A stretch of DNA of 64,000 nucleotides from Silurus meridionalis (Eukaryota; Chordata; Actinopteri; Siluriformes; Siluridae): positions 10,219,846 to 10,283,845 of the forward strand of contig NC_060906.1 in the NCBI RefSeq assembly GCF_014805685.1, in the 5' to 3' direction. The notes under the pieces were generated by a model that saw only the letters and a list, made by a program, of their open reading frames with translations, did no database searches and was not told the DNA's origin. Within the stretch, counting starts at the first letter, position 1; the number at the start of each line of letters is the position of its first letter. Positions 12,100 through 24,739 of this stretch are shown here, piece by piece. The position numbers were made by a program, and so were the translations under genes.

Positions 12100-12230
12100 G
12101 AAGTTTTATTTACCAACACAGCAACCAGCTCAACCAGGAATCAAACTCTCAAACGCTGACATTAACCCTGACATTAACCCACTAGGCTATCACGTCTACC
12201 TATCGATCTATCTATCTATCCATCTATCTT
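12100..12230 (-). repeat. tRNA-like fragment and short CTAT repeat
   Basis: AACCAGGAATCAAACTC and ACATTAACCCACTAGGCTATC resemble B and A boxes on the minus strand. An imperfect CTAT/CATC run occupies about 12196-12228. Confidence 0.4.
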
Positions 12231-12716
12231 ATATGATGTGAGGTCCAGTTAACAGCTAAAACAGGTGGAAGTAATAACTACTTTTTACTTAAGTACATGT
12301 CAGAGCCAAAACTTCTTTACTTTCACTTGAGTAAAAAAGTATAATCAGTACTTCAACTTTTACCCGAGTATTTTAAATCATGAGTATCTGTACTTCTACT
12401 TAAGTAAAGGATGTGTGTACTTTTGTCACCTTTGGTCATCTGTTCCAACTGACTTACCATTCTTCATCCTCTTAATCGCTGCTCTCACTTCCTCCTTACT
12501 AATCCTATCCACTTCCTGCTTCACCAACTCCACATCATCCAACCTTCTCTCTCTCATTTTCTTTATTTATCAGATGCGCAAAATACTCCATCTTCTCAAC
12601 ACACTCTTTTCACTAGCCAACACTTTTCCATCTCCATTCTTTATTGCTCTAACTTGCAGCACATCCTTCCCAGCTCGGTCCCTCTGCCTGGCCAATCAGT
12701 ACAAATCCTTTTCTCC

Positions 12717-13302
12717 CTTAGGGGTTGCCACAGCGGATCATCCGTCTCCATACCCCCCTGTCCTCTACATCTGCCTCTTTCACACCAACTACCTGCATGT
12801 CCTCCCTCACCACATCCATAAACCTCCTCCTTGGCCTTCCCCTTTTCCTCCTTCCTGGTGGCTACATCCTCAGCATTCTTCTACCAATATCATCCATGTC
12901 CCTCCTTTGCACATGTCCAAACCATCTCAAGCTTGTCTCTTTCACCTTGTCACCAAAACATCCTACATGCGCTGTCCCTCTAATAAACTCATTTCTAATC
13001 TTGTCCATCCTCGTCACTCCCAACGAAACCCATAACATCTTCAGCTCTGCTACCTCCAGCTCCACCTCTTTTATTCAATGCCACTGTCTCTAATCCATAC
13101 AACATCGCAGGTCTCACCAAAGTCCTATAAACTATACCTTTCATTCTTGCAGATACTCTTCTATCACAAATCACTCCTGTCACTCTTCTCTACCCACTCC
13201 ACCCTGCCTGCACTCTTTTCTTTACTTCCCTAACACACTCTCCATTACTTTGCACTGTTGACCCCAGGTACCTGAACTCTTCTACCTTCTCCACCTCTTC
13301 TG
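12717..13302 (-). mobile_element. Second RTE-like LINE 3' fragment abutting the first
   Basis: At 12717 the LINE copy resumed after the hAT element breaks off, and another LINE 3' end begins (CTTAGGGGTTGCCAC). It continues to a point equivalent to about 50778 of the full copy. A minus-strand reading frame (12862-13065) encodes the terminal RWFGHVQRRD motif. The remaining LINE 5' end follows at 13303. Confidence 0.65.
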
Positions 13303-13345
13303 CACTAAGAGTGCACTGGCTAATGGCTGGGTTAGTATGTAGTAT

Positions 13346-13541
13346 AATAGTATTTAAGAAATATAGAATAATTATATATTATTATTATATATGTTTATTA
13401 ATATTCAATAAAATCTTTAATCACGATTTATCGCATAATTGTCGTGAGTTAACTCACGATTAATCGCAACTTATTCGCACAGTTTATCTGTTCTAAATGT
13501 ACCTTAAATTAATACTCTTCTAAATGTTTAATACTCTAAAC
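13346..13541. other. AT-rich spacer with repeat similarity
   Basis: Contains AATCACGATTTATCGCATAA/CACGATTAATCGCAACTT, similar to a hAT-associated teleost repeat. No gene. Confidence 0.35.
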
Positions 13542-14220
13542 CAGTGGTCCCCAACCTTTTTTGTGCCAGTGATCTAGACACTATCAGAAGCACTAACCTA
13601 CATTTACAACCTAAATTCTAATATTTGTTCCATTAAATTGTATTAATTTATTCCCAACAGTTTATTCTCTTCATTTTGTCGCGTTTCTCTCTGCTTCCAG
13701 TACGTGTATGTGGATGTTAGATTTTTTGTCCAATCAGATTTCAGCCTCTATGTGCTGCCATGTCAATCTAATCTGCCCAGGGCCTTCAATGTCAATATTG
13801 CTGGCCTTTTTACCATAGTCTCCTTTTCTCACATTTCCCAGCATTCCCAAAAACTTTTTTTTTGGTGCAAATTTGTTCCAACTGTCGGCAGCTCTCTCTT
13901 CCTTCCTGCAGTTTAGCAGAGTTAATCCTTTGCTCCTTCAGGCTCTTTTTCAAGAACAGCTCACCCTTTCTAACCAAAACAAGGCCATCAGGCACCTTGA
14001 AATCCACCCTGTTTCCCCGATTAAAGAAGCTAGATGGGAAAGCTGTTGATTTTCCTGAGTGGATTTAGCTGTGTGAATATGAGCCGGAACTCAGACTCTG
14101 GGAAAAGCTGAGGATAAAAAAGTGTGCTGGAGAGAAAGAAAAGAAGAAGAATTAAAAGGCATATGGAGAACAAAAGTGGTCATTTATTTCCTGTAGCATA
14201 TAGTATTTTGGGGACCACAG
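13542..14220. mobile_element. Probable hAT-type non-autonomous element
   Basis: The ends CAGTGGTCCCCAACC and TTTTGGGGACCACAG are inverted near-copies, as in MER5-like hAT elements. No clear 8-bp duplication is seen, so boundaries are approximate. The interior has no family I recognise. Confidence 0.5.
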
Positions 14221-14611
14221 TGTGGGTTGTACTGTGAGTTCTGCAAACCCTGTGTGGTTTAATAGAAGATGAAATATTAGTCTTATTAGCCTTAGAATAT
14301 TAATATTGAATTTGTTTGGTTTCTAGCTGTAGTTGTGTTTCAAATTATTAAATGAAGTACAAACTTGTATCCTTTTTTGCAGCTGTGTAGTAGAATAAGT
14401 TCAGTGGAAAAAATGTTTTTCCTCAAGAAGTTTTGTAGTTCTCTGTAATGTGTAACACTATAGTCATCAATATATATATATATACAGTATTTATGAGTTA
14501 TACAGTGGAATGACAATTAAAAATACACTTGACGACTTTCACCACAAAACATATGCACTAAAAATACATGTATGGTGTTAAGGGCTTCTTCAGACAGACA
14601 CATTTAGTTAG

Positions 14612-15125
14612 GCCCATATATGGACAAAAGTTTGTGAATGCCTGATCATAAGATTTGCATGTGCTTTCTGAACATCCCAATCCACAATTAGTCCCCATTT
14701 AATGTTTAAATAACTTTCACTCTTCTGGGAAGATGTTCCACTAGATTTTGAACTGTGCTTGTGGAGATTTGTGCTTAATCAGCCACACGGTTGTTAATAA
14801 ATTATGTAGTGTGAGAAGACCAGGGGTGCAATCAGTGTTCAATTCATTTCAAAGGTGTTCAATAAGGTTAAGGTCAGAGATCTATAGCAGACCACTCAAG
14901 ATCTTCCACTCCATCCCATGTAAAGCATATTTTCATGGAGTTGGCTTGTGCACAGGGGCATTGTCATGCTGGAGCAGGTTTAGTCTTCTAGTTCGAGTAA
15001 AGGGAAAATGTTATGCTTCTGCATTTAAAGACATCATATACAATTATGTGCCTACAAGTTTGTGGTAACAGTTTAAACCACATAAAGCTGAAAAAGTCAG
15101 TTGTCCCAATATTTTTGTTCATATA
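14612..15125 (-). mobile_element. Tc1-like transposon relic
   Basis: Terminal-like ATATATGGACAAAAGTTTGT and landmarks CTTCTGGGAAGATGTTCCAC, CATGGAGTTGGCTTGTGCAC and CAATATTTTTGTTCATATA. Reverse orientation, no open transposase. Confidence 0.65.
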
Positions 15126-16163
15126 ACATAGCTTGAAACCATTAACCATGATATATAAGCCAAGACAGTTTTTACCATTAATCTGATCATTTAAGAAAAG
15201 TCAGATCAGCAGATTTTATCTTGCCATTTTATCTATAGATGTTTGTCTGTTTTGTCTGTTAGTGTGGTTATAGGCCATAAAATAATTGATATGCCAGCTC
15301 AGCGAACACAAGCCACATGTTTATGACCCACTGGCTGAACCTTCTATTATTTACAACTCATCAGTAAAGATTGGCGCTGCACTTAGCTGACTGTTTCATC
15401 AGCAATTCATCTATAAAAGCAGCACACTGAGGTCTCACTAACGTCTTCCTCTCCATAAGACAATATTCACCAAAGATCACCAGATTCAAATGTTAGGGCA
15501 GAGTTCCAAAAATGCATTCATATGTACAATATTAAAGGGAGCAGATATTATAGTGACTGTCTATTACTGAACGACAGCAGACATTTAGGCAAACAATTAC
15601 ATGAAAAGACACATTTTAATGACAGGATAAAAATATATTCTTAGAAGTCATAGAGCACAGGAACATCATCCAGATTACAGTTTTAGCTAATTAAGAACAT
15701 CTGGATGGATTCTTTGCCTGAAATAATAATCTGTTTTCGGATATTGTGGAAAAACCCATGGTATTACTTTAAAAAAATCACAGTTCAGCTACAGATTGGA
15801 GGATAATCATTATGTCTGGTTAATTATAGATGCAGAGAATTAATCATTTTGTTGGAAAAAGTGAATGTGAAAGTGTGCAGCAGAGCGTCACTCTTTAATC
15901 ATCCAGATCTTTAACAGCACATTGCTTGTGTTTGAAATGCTCTTGAATCTCTCGTTTCTGCCCGAATGTCAAAATATACAGTAAAACCAGGTTGATTCCG
16001 ATAAGAAGATAGTGTTTTATTCATATTTTACAGTGTGTGGGTGTGAGTGTATGCTTCTTTATGTGTCAGGATAACTAGGTACAGGCATATCATTGTTATG
16101 CTTGAACCCCTGACCTCCCCAAGCTTGGTCTTATCAGATATAGAGATAAAGATACAGTAAACC

Positions 16164-16165
<2 letters not shown>
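15126..16165. other. Intergenic, nothing recognised
   Basis: No gene or clear repeat seen. Confidence 0.35.

Positions 16166-16220
<55 letters not shown>
16166..16220. repeat. (CA)n microsatellite
   Basis: About 27 uninterrupted CA units. Confidence 0.95.
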
Positions 16221-16224
<4 letters not shown>

Positions 16225-16769
16225 AAGCTAGTGCGATATGTGGCCCCACCAGTGTCTTTGATTAAGATATGTCATCCCTCATCCCTCCCTTTCTGAATGC
16301 CTGTCTAGCCTTGTCTGGTTTGAATGGCTGAATGGAGATTCTTAAAAGCACAATAAGCCACATTCATCCACATCCACAATGGCTGGTTATGTCCGTCCTG
16401 ACAAACATCAACGCTGATCCAGACACCATCTCCTTCCCTGCTCCCTACGGCGCCTGCAGAGAGAGGTCATCTCCCTTGCACCATCTCTCGGTCTTTGCCA
16501 GGTCAGGTTTTTAATTACAAACCTCCAGTTTTCACTGCTTAAGTCACCCTATTCGCCCACTCACACTCCTACTGTTTGATGAGTTGACTGATTTAAATAA
16601 ACTGGCCTCAAAATATAGGACATGATGCTATGTATAGATAAGCTGTCTTTTTAGGGTTCTCCACTTGGTTTGTCTGGAATCCTAAAGCTCAAAATCATAG
16701 ACACTTTATTATGGGTTATGATTAATACCCTTACACCGATATTCTTACCTAGACACCCAAAATCTTGTA

Positions 16770-17343
16770 AAATATGATGTTATGCAATTCAATACGGTAC
16801 AGATAGTTCACTTTTATTTCTTTAGTACAGTCAGACAGCAAATCATAAATTTACTTAAGTGCTCTCTGACTTCTAACGCATCGCCTTTTCACAAACAGGC
16901 CTTTGTAGTGCAAAAAAAATTAAATAAAATCAGATGTTCTTTTACTGTTCTGTCTCCTAGAAGATGCAGCTCTACCTCTATAATTAATCTGTATTCTATG
17001 TGACTCTCAGAACACCCCTCGGTCTCCGTAATGTTGTGATACGTCCTATTCACGTGGCAGCAGTTGTGCTGAGAGAACGAGTTTACAGAGGAGAAATCAC
17101 TCTACAAATAAAATACTGGTCACAAATTATTGGTCAATTTCTAACTAATAAAAGTATAGCACATCTAATAATAATTAGACAAAAATAAATCGTTTTTTTT
17201 TTTGACAGATGCAAATATGTTAAAAAGCATTGCAATACAAATGCAAACAAGTGCATCCAATGCATTTTTAAACCATGCATCACACGTTTAACGTTTATGC
17301 CAATGCACCAATGAAAACTGATGAATCTTACCATCCCTAGTAG
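16770..17343 (-). mobile_element. hAT-type relic, related to the one in prdx6 intron 4
   Basis: Inverted similarity to 45435-45720 (CACTACAAAGGCCTGTTTGTG, GATTTGCTGTCTG, GAGGTAGAGCTGCA). The end ACCATCCCTAGTAGG resembles the TAGGGATG terminus at 44540. Coding capacity lost. Confidence 0.5.
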
Positions 17344-17658
17344 GTATATGATGTGTCAAGGGATTATGAAGTTGTCCAAAAAACAAAGGCAATGGGTGTT
17401 GTTTTCCAGACCTTGACAAATAGACCTTAATGATCTAAGGCTCCACCAAAAGGCAAAATAATCACTCTTTGCTTTGACTGTGACTGTGTATACCAAACAA
17501 ATACACACACCAAAGTTTAGAGGCTTTGCCAGCTAGTTTCATCCTCAAAGAGTATCATTTGTTTCACAGCAGTCCACATTGAGGGCTTAGTGTAAATACC
17601 CTAAATGTTATTTAACATCTCCACCCAGATTAGAGTGTTTACTGATTCCAGGGTGAAA

Positions 17659-17661
<3 letters not shown>

Positions 17662-17716
<55 letters not shown>
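17662..17716. repeat. (TC)n microsatellite
   Basis: About 27 TC units, a polypyrimidine tract able to form triplex DNA. Confidence 0.95.
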
Positions 17717-17722
<6 letters not shown>

Positions 17723-20700
17723 GTTTCTGAAGGTGAGTGATTCACTACAGAGGAGTATATAAATTGATCATCAGTGCAGGTGCAGCTCTTCCAATAAATG
17801 TACCAGCTGCATCTCCAGTCCTCAGTTCGATTAGAGATCAGTTCGAATTTTTCTTATACTTTATATATTTTTATCCATATGCACTTTCTTTGCTTGGGAG
17901 TTAGTTGCTCCTTTTTACCACAAATCATTAGCTATGTGGCTGTAATCTCATTATGAGTCATAAAATGATCATTAGTTACAGATGTGAGATCAATTAAATA
18001 TGATCCTGACACTTTGGAAATGCATGGACTTTCACGGTTATGTGGGAAAATGCTTTACCCTGGTTTGATCCTTTCAATGTTGATGCGGTAAGATATTTGA
18101 CGCTTAAATATGTTTAGCGCATTAGAATCTTTTCCACTCCTATGCCATGGGGAGCGATCTTGATGCAAATTGGCTTCATTGTATTAAAAATATTTGGGAA
18201 ATGCCCAAGGCAAGGGCATTCCACTCAAGTTTTTCAGTTTCTATGTATTTCATTTTCTGTTCAATCTGGCCCAACTGACCTCAGAGCAAGAGTGATTACC
18301 ATAGCATGAGGAAGGGAGTGTAAGAGAAAAAGGATGAAAATTTAGAGAAAAGGCATGAATGCAGAAAGTATGTAGAAAATCCTGCTGGAATGTGAAGCAA
18401 AGAAATAAAAGCGAGAGTGCTAAACTGAAACATGTCTCATGGTGGTGTAGTTCGGAAATGACAAATTCAAAAGTGTTTCATAAGGAAGGACAAGAAACTA
18501 ATTAGAGATTGATAGGAGAGGCATATCAAGCAAACTAAAATGAGAAACAGAGTTTTTATTAGGATTTAATATGTAATAAAACAAAACGTAAAAATAAAAC
18601 ATTGAAGCAGAATCAAAACCATAGCTCAGCTTTCTTCAGTGTGAACAATAGTCTATTTTTTCTAATTTTGAAAAGATTATCTTACTTAAAAATTTTTGGT
18701 ATATGGTATATAGGTTATATAACTCAGGTCAAATGCTTTAGGTGTGACATGCCAAATAATCTATAGTCTTTTCTTTATTAGCAGTAAAAGCATTTTCATT
18801 TTTTTGTCACTGATTTGTTAAGAAAGTGCTAATTATGAGAGAGCAACAGTTTAATAATTTCATCAAGAACAAGGAGATTTTAAGTTCAAAATGTAAAGCA
18901 TTATGCGCCAACTTTGTAGCTTTGGAAACTAAATTCAGGTTTCTGCTAAAATAATAGTTAAGATTCGATATTGAAGATGTACAGAAAAAATTCAAATTCA
19001 GGGTTTCGTTTCTTGGATTTGGATTGTTGATGAATGATGCTAATCTCTTTACTCCCATGCATCACCAGTTGTCTTCCAGTACACTTCCACTGTATTAGAG
19101 ACTTAGTGCTTTTACCACTGGGCATTTGTGTAGTTATTTGTTTAGTTATTGGTATCAGTTTAAGATATTCACCAATAGGAAATCAAAACAGACACACAGC
19201 TTGTCGTTTTCATTTTGAACACAGACATGGGAAAGGAAATGATTTGCATAGTTGTTCCCATACATAGATTCAATATAAATGTTTATAGCTGTGCTTTTGT
19301 TCTTAAATTCCCCCATTTTCACAGGCATTGAAATGCCCAAACTGAAAGTGCATTTTTATAACGTAATATATAATATATAATATATAATGTATGAGCAATA
19401 AAGCATGATATGGATCTCAAAATTTGACCATGTTAATCTGAATTAAAGGTGTTTCGATTTTGTATACTAACACAGTAACAGATTGGCCCTATAGAAAGGC
19501 AACATCTCACATTATGCCAAAAATATTTATCATTATGTCTCTATGTAAACTTGTCATATGGTTTTCAAGGGCATTTGTGCTGCATGTGTATTACTCTGGA
19601 ACTGGAGCTCTGGAGCGTGTGTTTGGATAAGGTCAGAGTTGATTACAGGGCCCTTTGGCCTGTAATGAATCTCCCAGCAGTGCTTATTTAGTGAGAACTG
19701 GGCCAGTTTGTTTTTACTATACTACCAGAATAATGAAACACATTTGCTTCAGCTTCCACTGTCGCTGACCAGTTCAGGAAATTCAAATAAAAATTAACCC
19801 ACAAGCAAAGCAATGTTTGTTTGATTCATGGTTTATGCATCTATATGATGTGGTTGAGATGTTTGTTTTCATATTGCTACCTAACCAGGGCTGAGTGTTC
19901 AGTAATATAAATGTTAGTGGGCTAAAACAGCATGTGAGATTTATATTTCATGATCTGTGATTTATGGGATTTGAAGGAGAGTTTATACAAAAGTTAGCTG
20001 TAGGGGTAAATGGCTTCGACCACATTTTTAAAGTTGTCAAAGATAATAATTAAGTTAGGAAATGTATCACCTGTTGTGCCGCAGTTTTCAATTGGTTTTT
20101 GTGTTATTGACATATAAATATACATGCTTTTCTCCATGTTAAAGGTACTGAAATGACATATGTAATAAAAATGAGAACAGGAAATGTTTTGCTGTAGAGC
20201 AAGAATTGAGAATTTAAAAAACCTTTTTCTAACCTTTTGAGAAAAGGTTAGAAAAATGTAGTTTTGTTCTGTAAGATCACTCAAGCAAGACAGTGATTAA
20301 GTGAAACATAGTTGTTGTCATAATGTCTTAAATGTTCAGGTTTTTGTTCTGTATGCTTGACAGTAGGGAATTCCACATACATTTTGAAGTTAAACAGATA
20401 GGTCAACAGACGTTAAAGTCTAAGGTCTGTTACTTTGCACAGAATTGCCATTTGAATTGTATTACTTTAGTTAAGAGCAACATATTTTATAAGATGCATC
20501 ACTACCTTTCCAACCCGTGGACCCGCACCACAACCTCCACCCACACAGCTTCACATTCCTGTTGTGGTCTAAAGGGCTTCAGTTCAAACCAGCTTGATCC
20601 ATGGTGTCTGCCAGGGATGAGTGCCTGTGCATTGACTCTGTCTCTGAAGGAGAGCACGACTCATCACCCCCAGCAGTATGGAGGTCATAACACTGAGTGA

Positions 20701-21725
20701 GAGATGTAGGAATTTATGCCGAGTCCAAACGGATGGAAAATAGTACACCTCTGTGTTCAAACGGAGCCCATGGAAAATTCCCAGGGCAGAAAGGGAGACT
20801 GTGATTAATGAATGGTTTTATCATTTTCTGTGCAAGTAAGTGGATGAGTGGGTGTGTGTGGGTAAAAAAACTATTTATCTTGGTCTATGGAAAATCATGA
20901 CTAGCTGTGAGAAGTAAAGGAAATGTGTAAGACAGACCAAGTGCCTGTTGTACCCCTATGTACTAAACGACGTTTTTTTTTTTTGTTGTTCAATCACCAC
21001 TTACTTTATACACAAACTTTTCAAAACTTTTCCTCTCTCAAAACTATTCTTGTTCATCATTCCTAAAACATTAATTTAACTTACGGACAAACTCGTTGCA
21101 ATATCCTATGACCCTCAATAGTTTTATCTTTTACAGTATCCCTGCCATTTATTTCTATCTATACTTTTCATCACATGTTCTCATTCCTATTGCTTTGGTA
21201 GTAAACGTAAACCTTTTAACTGCCTACTGTGCAGCTACACAGCCATGTGCTACATGCAACCTTGATAATCAACCAAGAAATATTCTTTATAATATATAAA
21301 TAATAAAATTAAAAAATGATATACAAAGCAAATGACTAATACCATCAACAGGATGTTTGGGTAAATAAATGACACCTCAGACAGTTGTGTCCTGCCTAAT
21401 TGTGTAGGTCGAACTTGTGCTACCAAAACAGCTCTGAAGGTCTGCTGTTGTATCTGGCACCAAGACATTAGCAACAAATCGTTTAAGTATCCTGTATACA
21501 TTTTTTTCTCTTCACCTGGCAATAGTTTTAATGTTATGGCTATGACACAGAGTACCATAATTTTATAACAGATTTTGCTGCAGGTAAGATCATTATAGAG
21601 CATTGTGGAACATTTGTAGTAATTTGCTAAATAACCAATCAATTGTCTCCTGTTAATAATTGTCATTAATGTATATAGATTAGAATACCCTTTTCTTTTT
21701 TGTTATAAATGGAATCTGTCAATGA

Positions 21726-21726
<1 letters not shown>
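17717..21726. other. Intergenic, no gene recognised
   Basis: AT-rich sequence without clear transposons. The stretches at 19560-19770 and 20515-20700 are GC-richer than their surroundings. Confidence 0.35.
19560..19770. other. Candidate conserved non-coding element
   Basis: Higher-complexity, GC-balanced stretch containing ATTACAGG (19642-19649) and CCTGTAAT (19659-19666) as a perfect inverted pair. No open frame with splice sites. Conservation is inferred from texture only. Confidence 0.25.

Positions 21727-21800
<74 letters not shown>
21727..21800. repeat. (TG)n microsatellite
   Basis: About 37 TG units. Confidence 0.95.
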
Positions 21801-21802
<2 letters not shown>

Positions 21803-22174
21803 TGTGTGTGGTCAAATAGCATTGCAGAAAATGTACTGCAGCTCATTGTGTTTTACACCACAGGTCAGGGTTCAAAGGTTAATTGAAAACTACTTCAAAA
21901 TATTTCCCCATATGGGCCTGTCTCTCTCATCTCCATTTAGATGCAATAGGCAGAAGAAAGCTAGAGAAAAAAAAGTAAAGCAAGAGGAAAGTTGTATTTG
22001 TTTGCTAATGCCTGGAATACCAGACTCTGGCTTCCATCTCTGTAATTCTCTAGTTTTTCTTTCCACTTTTTCTTTTACTCGCTGGCTCGCTTTCGCTGAC
22101 ATCCAACAACAATGTAGGATTAAGTGGAACTCTAATATCAGGGGAATTTTGATGTCATCCTGCCCCCAACATCC

Positions 22175-22177
<3 letters not shown>

Positions 22178-22216
<39 letters not shown>
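22178..22216. repeat. (TC)n microsatellite
   Basis: About 19 TC units. Confidence 0.9.
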
Positions 22217-22219
<3 letters not shown>

Positions 22220-22467
22220 CATCTATTTAAAGGAACAATCTAAGTGTCTGTCCATGTTGCCCAGATCAGGCAGCTTCTGTTTCTACACTACAAGAGGAAT
22301 TCCCAACTTCTCTCACTGCCAAAAAGAAAAAAAAAAAAAAAAAGGGGGTTAAAATGAGGTGGTGGGCTGGCTGTTAGAGGGGGAAGGAGTGTAATTGCAA
22401 TTGGTTTGGAAGAAAAATGTGAGACCTTGACCCTGTCTACCTCTTGAGACTGCAGATAGTATGAGCA

Positions 22468-22470
<3 letters not shown>

Positions 22471-22543
<73 letters not shown>

Positions 22544-22544
22544 A

Positions 22545-22600
<56 letters not shown>
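22471..22600. repeat. Compound (TG)n(GA)n microsatellite
   Basis: TG tract to about 22532, then a slightly interrupted GA tract. Confidence 0.95.
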
Positions 22601-22604
<4 letters not shown>

Positions 22605-22692
22605 AGTAGGACCCAGCTGTCTCAGGGTCCATTAGTATCTTATGCCACTGGGCTTTTAGCACTGCTCAAAGTAATAAGCTCATCTGATACTT

Positions 22693-22695
<3 letters not shown>

Positions 22696-22738
<43 letters not shown>
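22696..22738. repeat. (TC)n microsatellite
   Basis: About 21 TC units, complementary to the GA tract 95 bp upstream. Confidence 0.9.
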
Positions 22739-22740
<2 letters not shown>

Positions 22741-22876
22741 CCATCTGTGGTCATTACTCACATGTATGTTCATTAGAGCCTTCCTCTGTACTAGTCAGTT
22801 TAACCAGTTTTATAGAAATGTCACTTCTAATCATTAATATTGTCCTAATATATTTTCTGAAATTTTTAGCCAGCAT

Positions 22877-22935
22877 TTTCAGCATATAGCAGACGCCCTT
22901 ATCCAGAGGGAAATAAAAAAGTGATCTCTATCAGT
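22877..22935 (-). mobile_element. SINE 3' tail fragment
   Basis: AGCAGACGCCCTTATCCAGA is the inverse of the widespread teleost SINE tail (TCTGGATAAGGGCGTCTGCT). Only the tail is recognisable. Confidence 0.55.
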
Positions 22936-24739
22936 GAATAAATCAACATTGGTTCACTAGGTTGCTCAACTTAGGATATTTGGGATACCATCAGCATAAC
23001 ATTCACAATAAAGACAAAAAACAAACAGGGAAAGAACAGGGAAAATCCTACATGAATACATACATTCTGTCATGCCAGCATCCAGTATATCAGTACAGTA
23101 CACATTTTGAGTTTAATAATGTACAGGGTTTTTTGTTCTACTGTTACAATGCTTTCTACAGTTCAACTCATTTGAAAAAATCATGAAACTTAAATGCAGC
23201 ATGGAGCATGAATAGAATGTCCATGATGATCACAAAAAATTGCTAAACAATTTCCACTTCCAGTGGTGAAAAAGATCTCGTTTAATTATGTGTTAAGAAA
23301 GTAAGACCTGCCAAATAGTCATGCCAGGGGTGCATGTGCCCAGAGAGTGTGTAGGAGGTTTTAAAGACAGGTGAGTGTCCATAACAAAAAAGGCGAGAAT
23401 GTTTCCAAAGCAGCAGGTGGTCGGGAAGATTACAAAGCATCAGTGTTAAAAAAAAGACAGAAAGAAAGAGACTGATGTGATGGCGAAAGAACAGAGGAGA
23501 AACTCAACTATTAAGGTCTAAACTGCACGTTTCGCTTCAAACGCATATGGCTGCTTCATGCATGCTGTCACATCAAAGAGAAGAACGTGAGCATGGTGCA
23601 GGTCTAAACTACAAACACCCACTCAAAATGTAGAGCAAAATTATACAAAATGATGGCATTGCCTTCTGCTGAAAAAAAGAGAGAATTGTGTGATCTGAAG
23701 TATGTGGTTTCCGGAGTTTGTTCCTTACACTTCTTGGGTTTTGGGTCTTTTAGCAGATTTTTCGCTCCGTGTTTGAGTTCCATACACACACAAACATTAA
23801 TGTCAGTTGTGCATCTGCATTAAAAAAACAGCATTTGATGATCACATGCAAGTTTCTTTATATGTAAATGAGCATGGTTGGGGGTTTAGAGATTCATCAC
23901 TGTTTGTCTGCTGTTTCATTTACAAGATTGCAAACAAACTGCATGAGTTGCATGTAGGGAGAAATCAGTTATTCAGAATTGAAGATTCGTGTAGTACATG
24001 TAAATTAGGGACTCTGAGAGTCTGAGCTGAGGCTGTTAAGGGATTGAAAGTACGAGATTTCTGCTGTGTATCATTCACATTATGCAAAAAAAGGACAAGC
24101 TTATACACACATTCAATTTTAATTCTATTTTTCTCTCTCTCTCACACACACTCACATACACACACACAAACACAGTAAGAGATGAAAGGCATGAGTGCCC
24201 TTGCAGCTGGCCTCTGGTGCCGTCTCCCATTTCACGTTGCCAGATGCTGCTGTCATGCATAGCCTTTAGTTAAATTGATTTTCTCATAACTGCTCGGGCT
24301 TCGGCCTGCAAAGAAACACGGCCAGTGCTTTTACTCCCTTCATTATCTTACTTTCTATCTTTCAACCTTCCAATGAGTAGTGAAGATAGTATTGTGGCCC
24401 ACCGGTCATGTTACTGGGAAGTATCTAACATCGCTTATAATATCTAATGTCTCTTTATTCAAATAAGCTTTCCATAGTTGAACCTCTTATGCCCTTTTTT
24501 ATGGCAAAAGTATTAGAATCTTTGCTGTTAATACAATGTAAATACTAAGAAAAGAGTATAATCTGTAACAAAAAAACACATTTTTACATGGAAGTAATCA
24601 CCAGAATTATTTATAATATTATAATATATTATAAAGATTAAAAGAAAAATAGCAAATCTCATAAACTATATTTTATTCACAGCAGAACAATAAATTGAAA
24701 TGTATCATTTTAAAGAAAATATAAGGTAATTTTTAATTC
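22936..24739. other. Intergenic, nothing recognised
   Basis: No supportable exon, RNA or transposon. Confidence 0.35.

Larger units (their letters stand above)
5273..12434. mobile_element. hAT-type element or hAT-bounded composite, 7,162 bp
   Basis: Flanked by an exact 8-bp direct repeat GTCATCTG (5265-5272 and 12435-12442), as hAT transposases make. The ends are CAGAGGTG... and ...CACCTTTG, inverted copies with one mismatch. Both ends carry AAGTAC-rich sub-terminal sequence typical of teleost hAT families. At 5690-5730 the frame TENRHIPDHHH resembles the start of a hAT transposase, but no full transposase remains. Removing it rejoins the LINE frame sequence. The interior carries other elements annotated separately. 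Confidence 0.75.
4132..13336 (-). mobile_element. RTE-like LINE copy, split by a 7.2-kb hAT-type insertion
   Basis: Minus-strand LINE of the same family as the copy at 48341-51387. Its 3' end (CTTCTT run and CCATTAGGGGTCGCCAC) starts at 4132. Reverse-transcriptase fragments are in 4624-4863 and 4895-5179, and terminal ORF fragments in 4010-4648. The upstream part resumes at 12435. Flanking ATGTAGTAT occurs at 4123-4131 and 13337-13345, a probable target-site duplication. The last 30 bp match the LINE 5' end (GCACTGGC, TAATGGCTGGGTT) with a small deletion. Internal deletions and a second LINE 3' fragment show it is dead. Confidence 0.75.

Noticed and set aside
13542..14220. Exact boundaries for the hAT-like element by an 8-bp duplication
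   Set aside because: The flanking octamers differ, so the element is called only from its inverted termini.
16332..16514. Possible exon ending CCAG|GTCAGG
   Set aside because: The frame is short, has no recognisable acceptor or partner exon, and matches no family I know.
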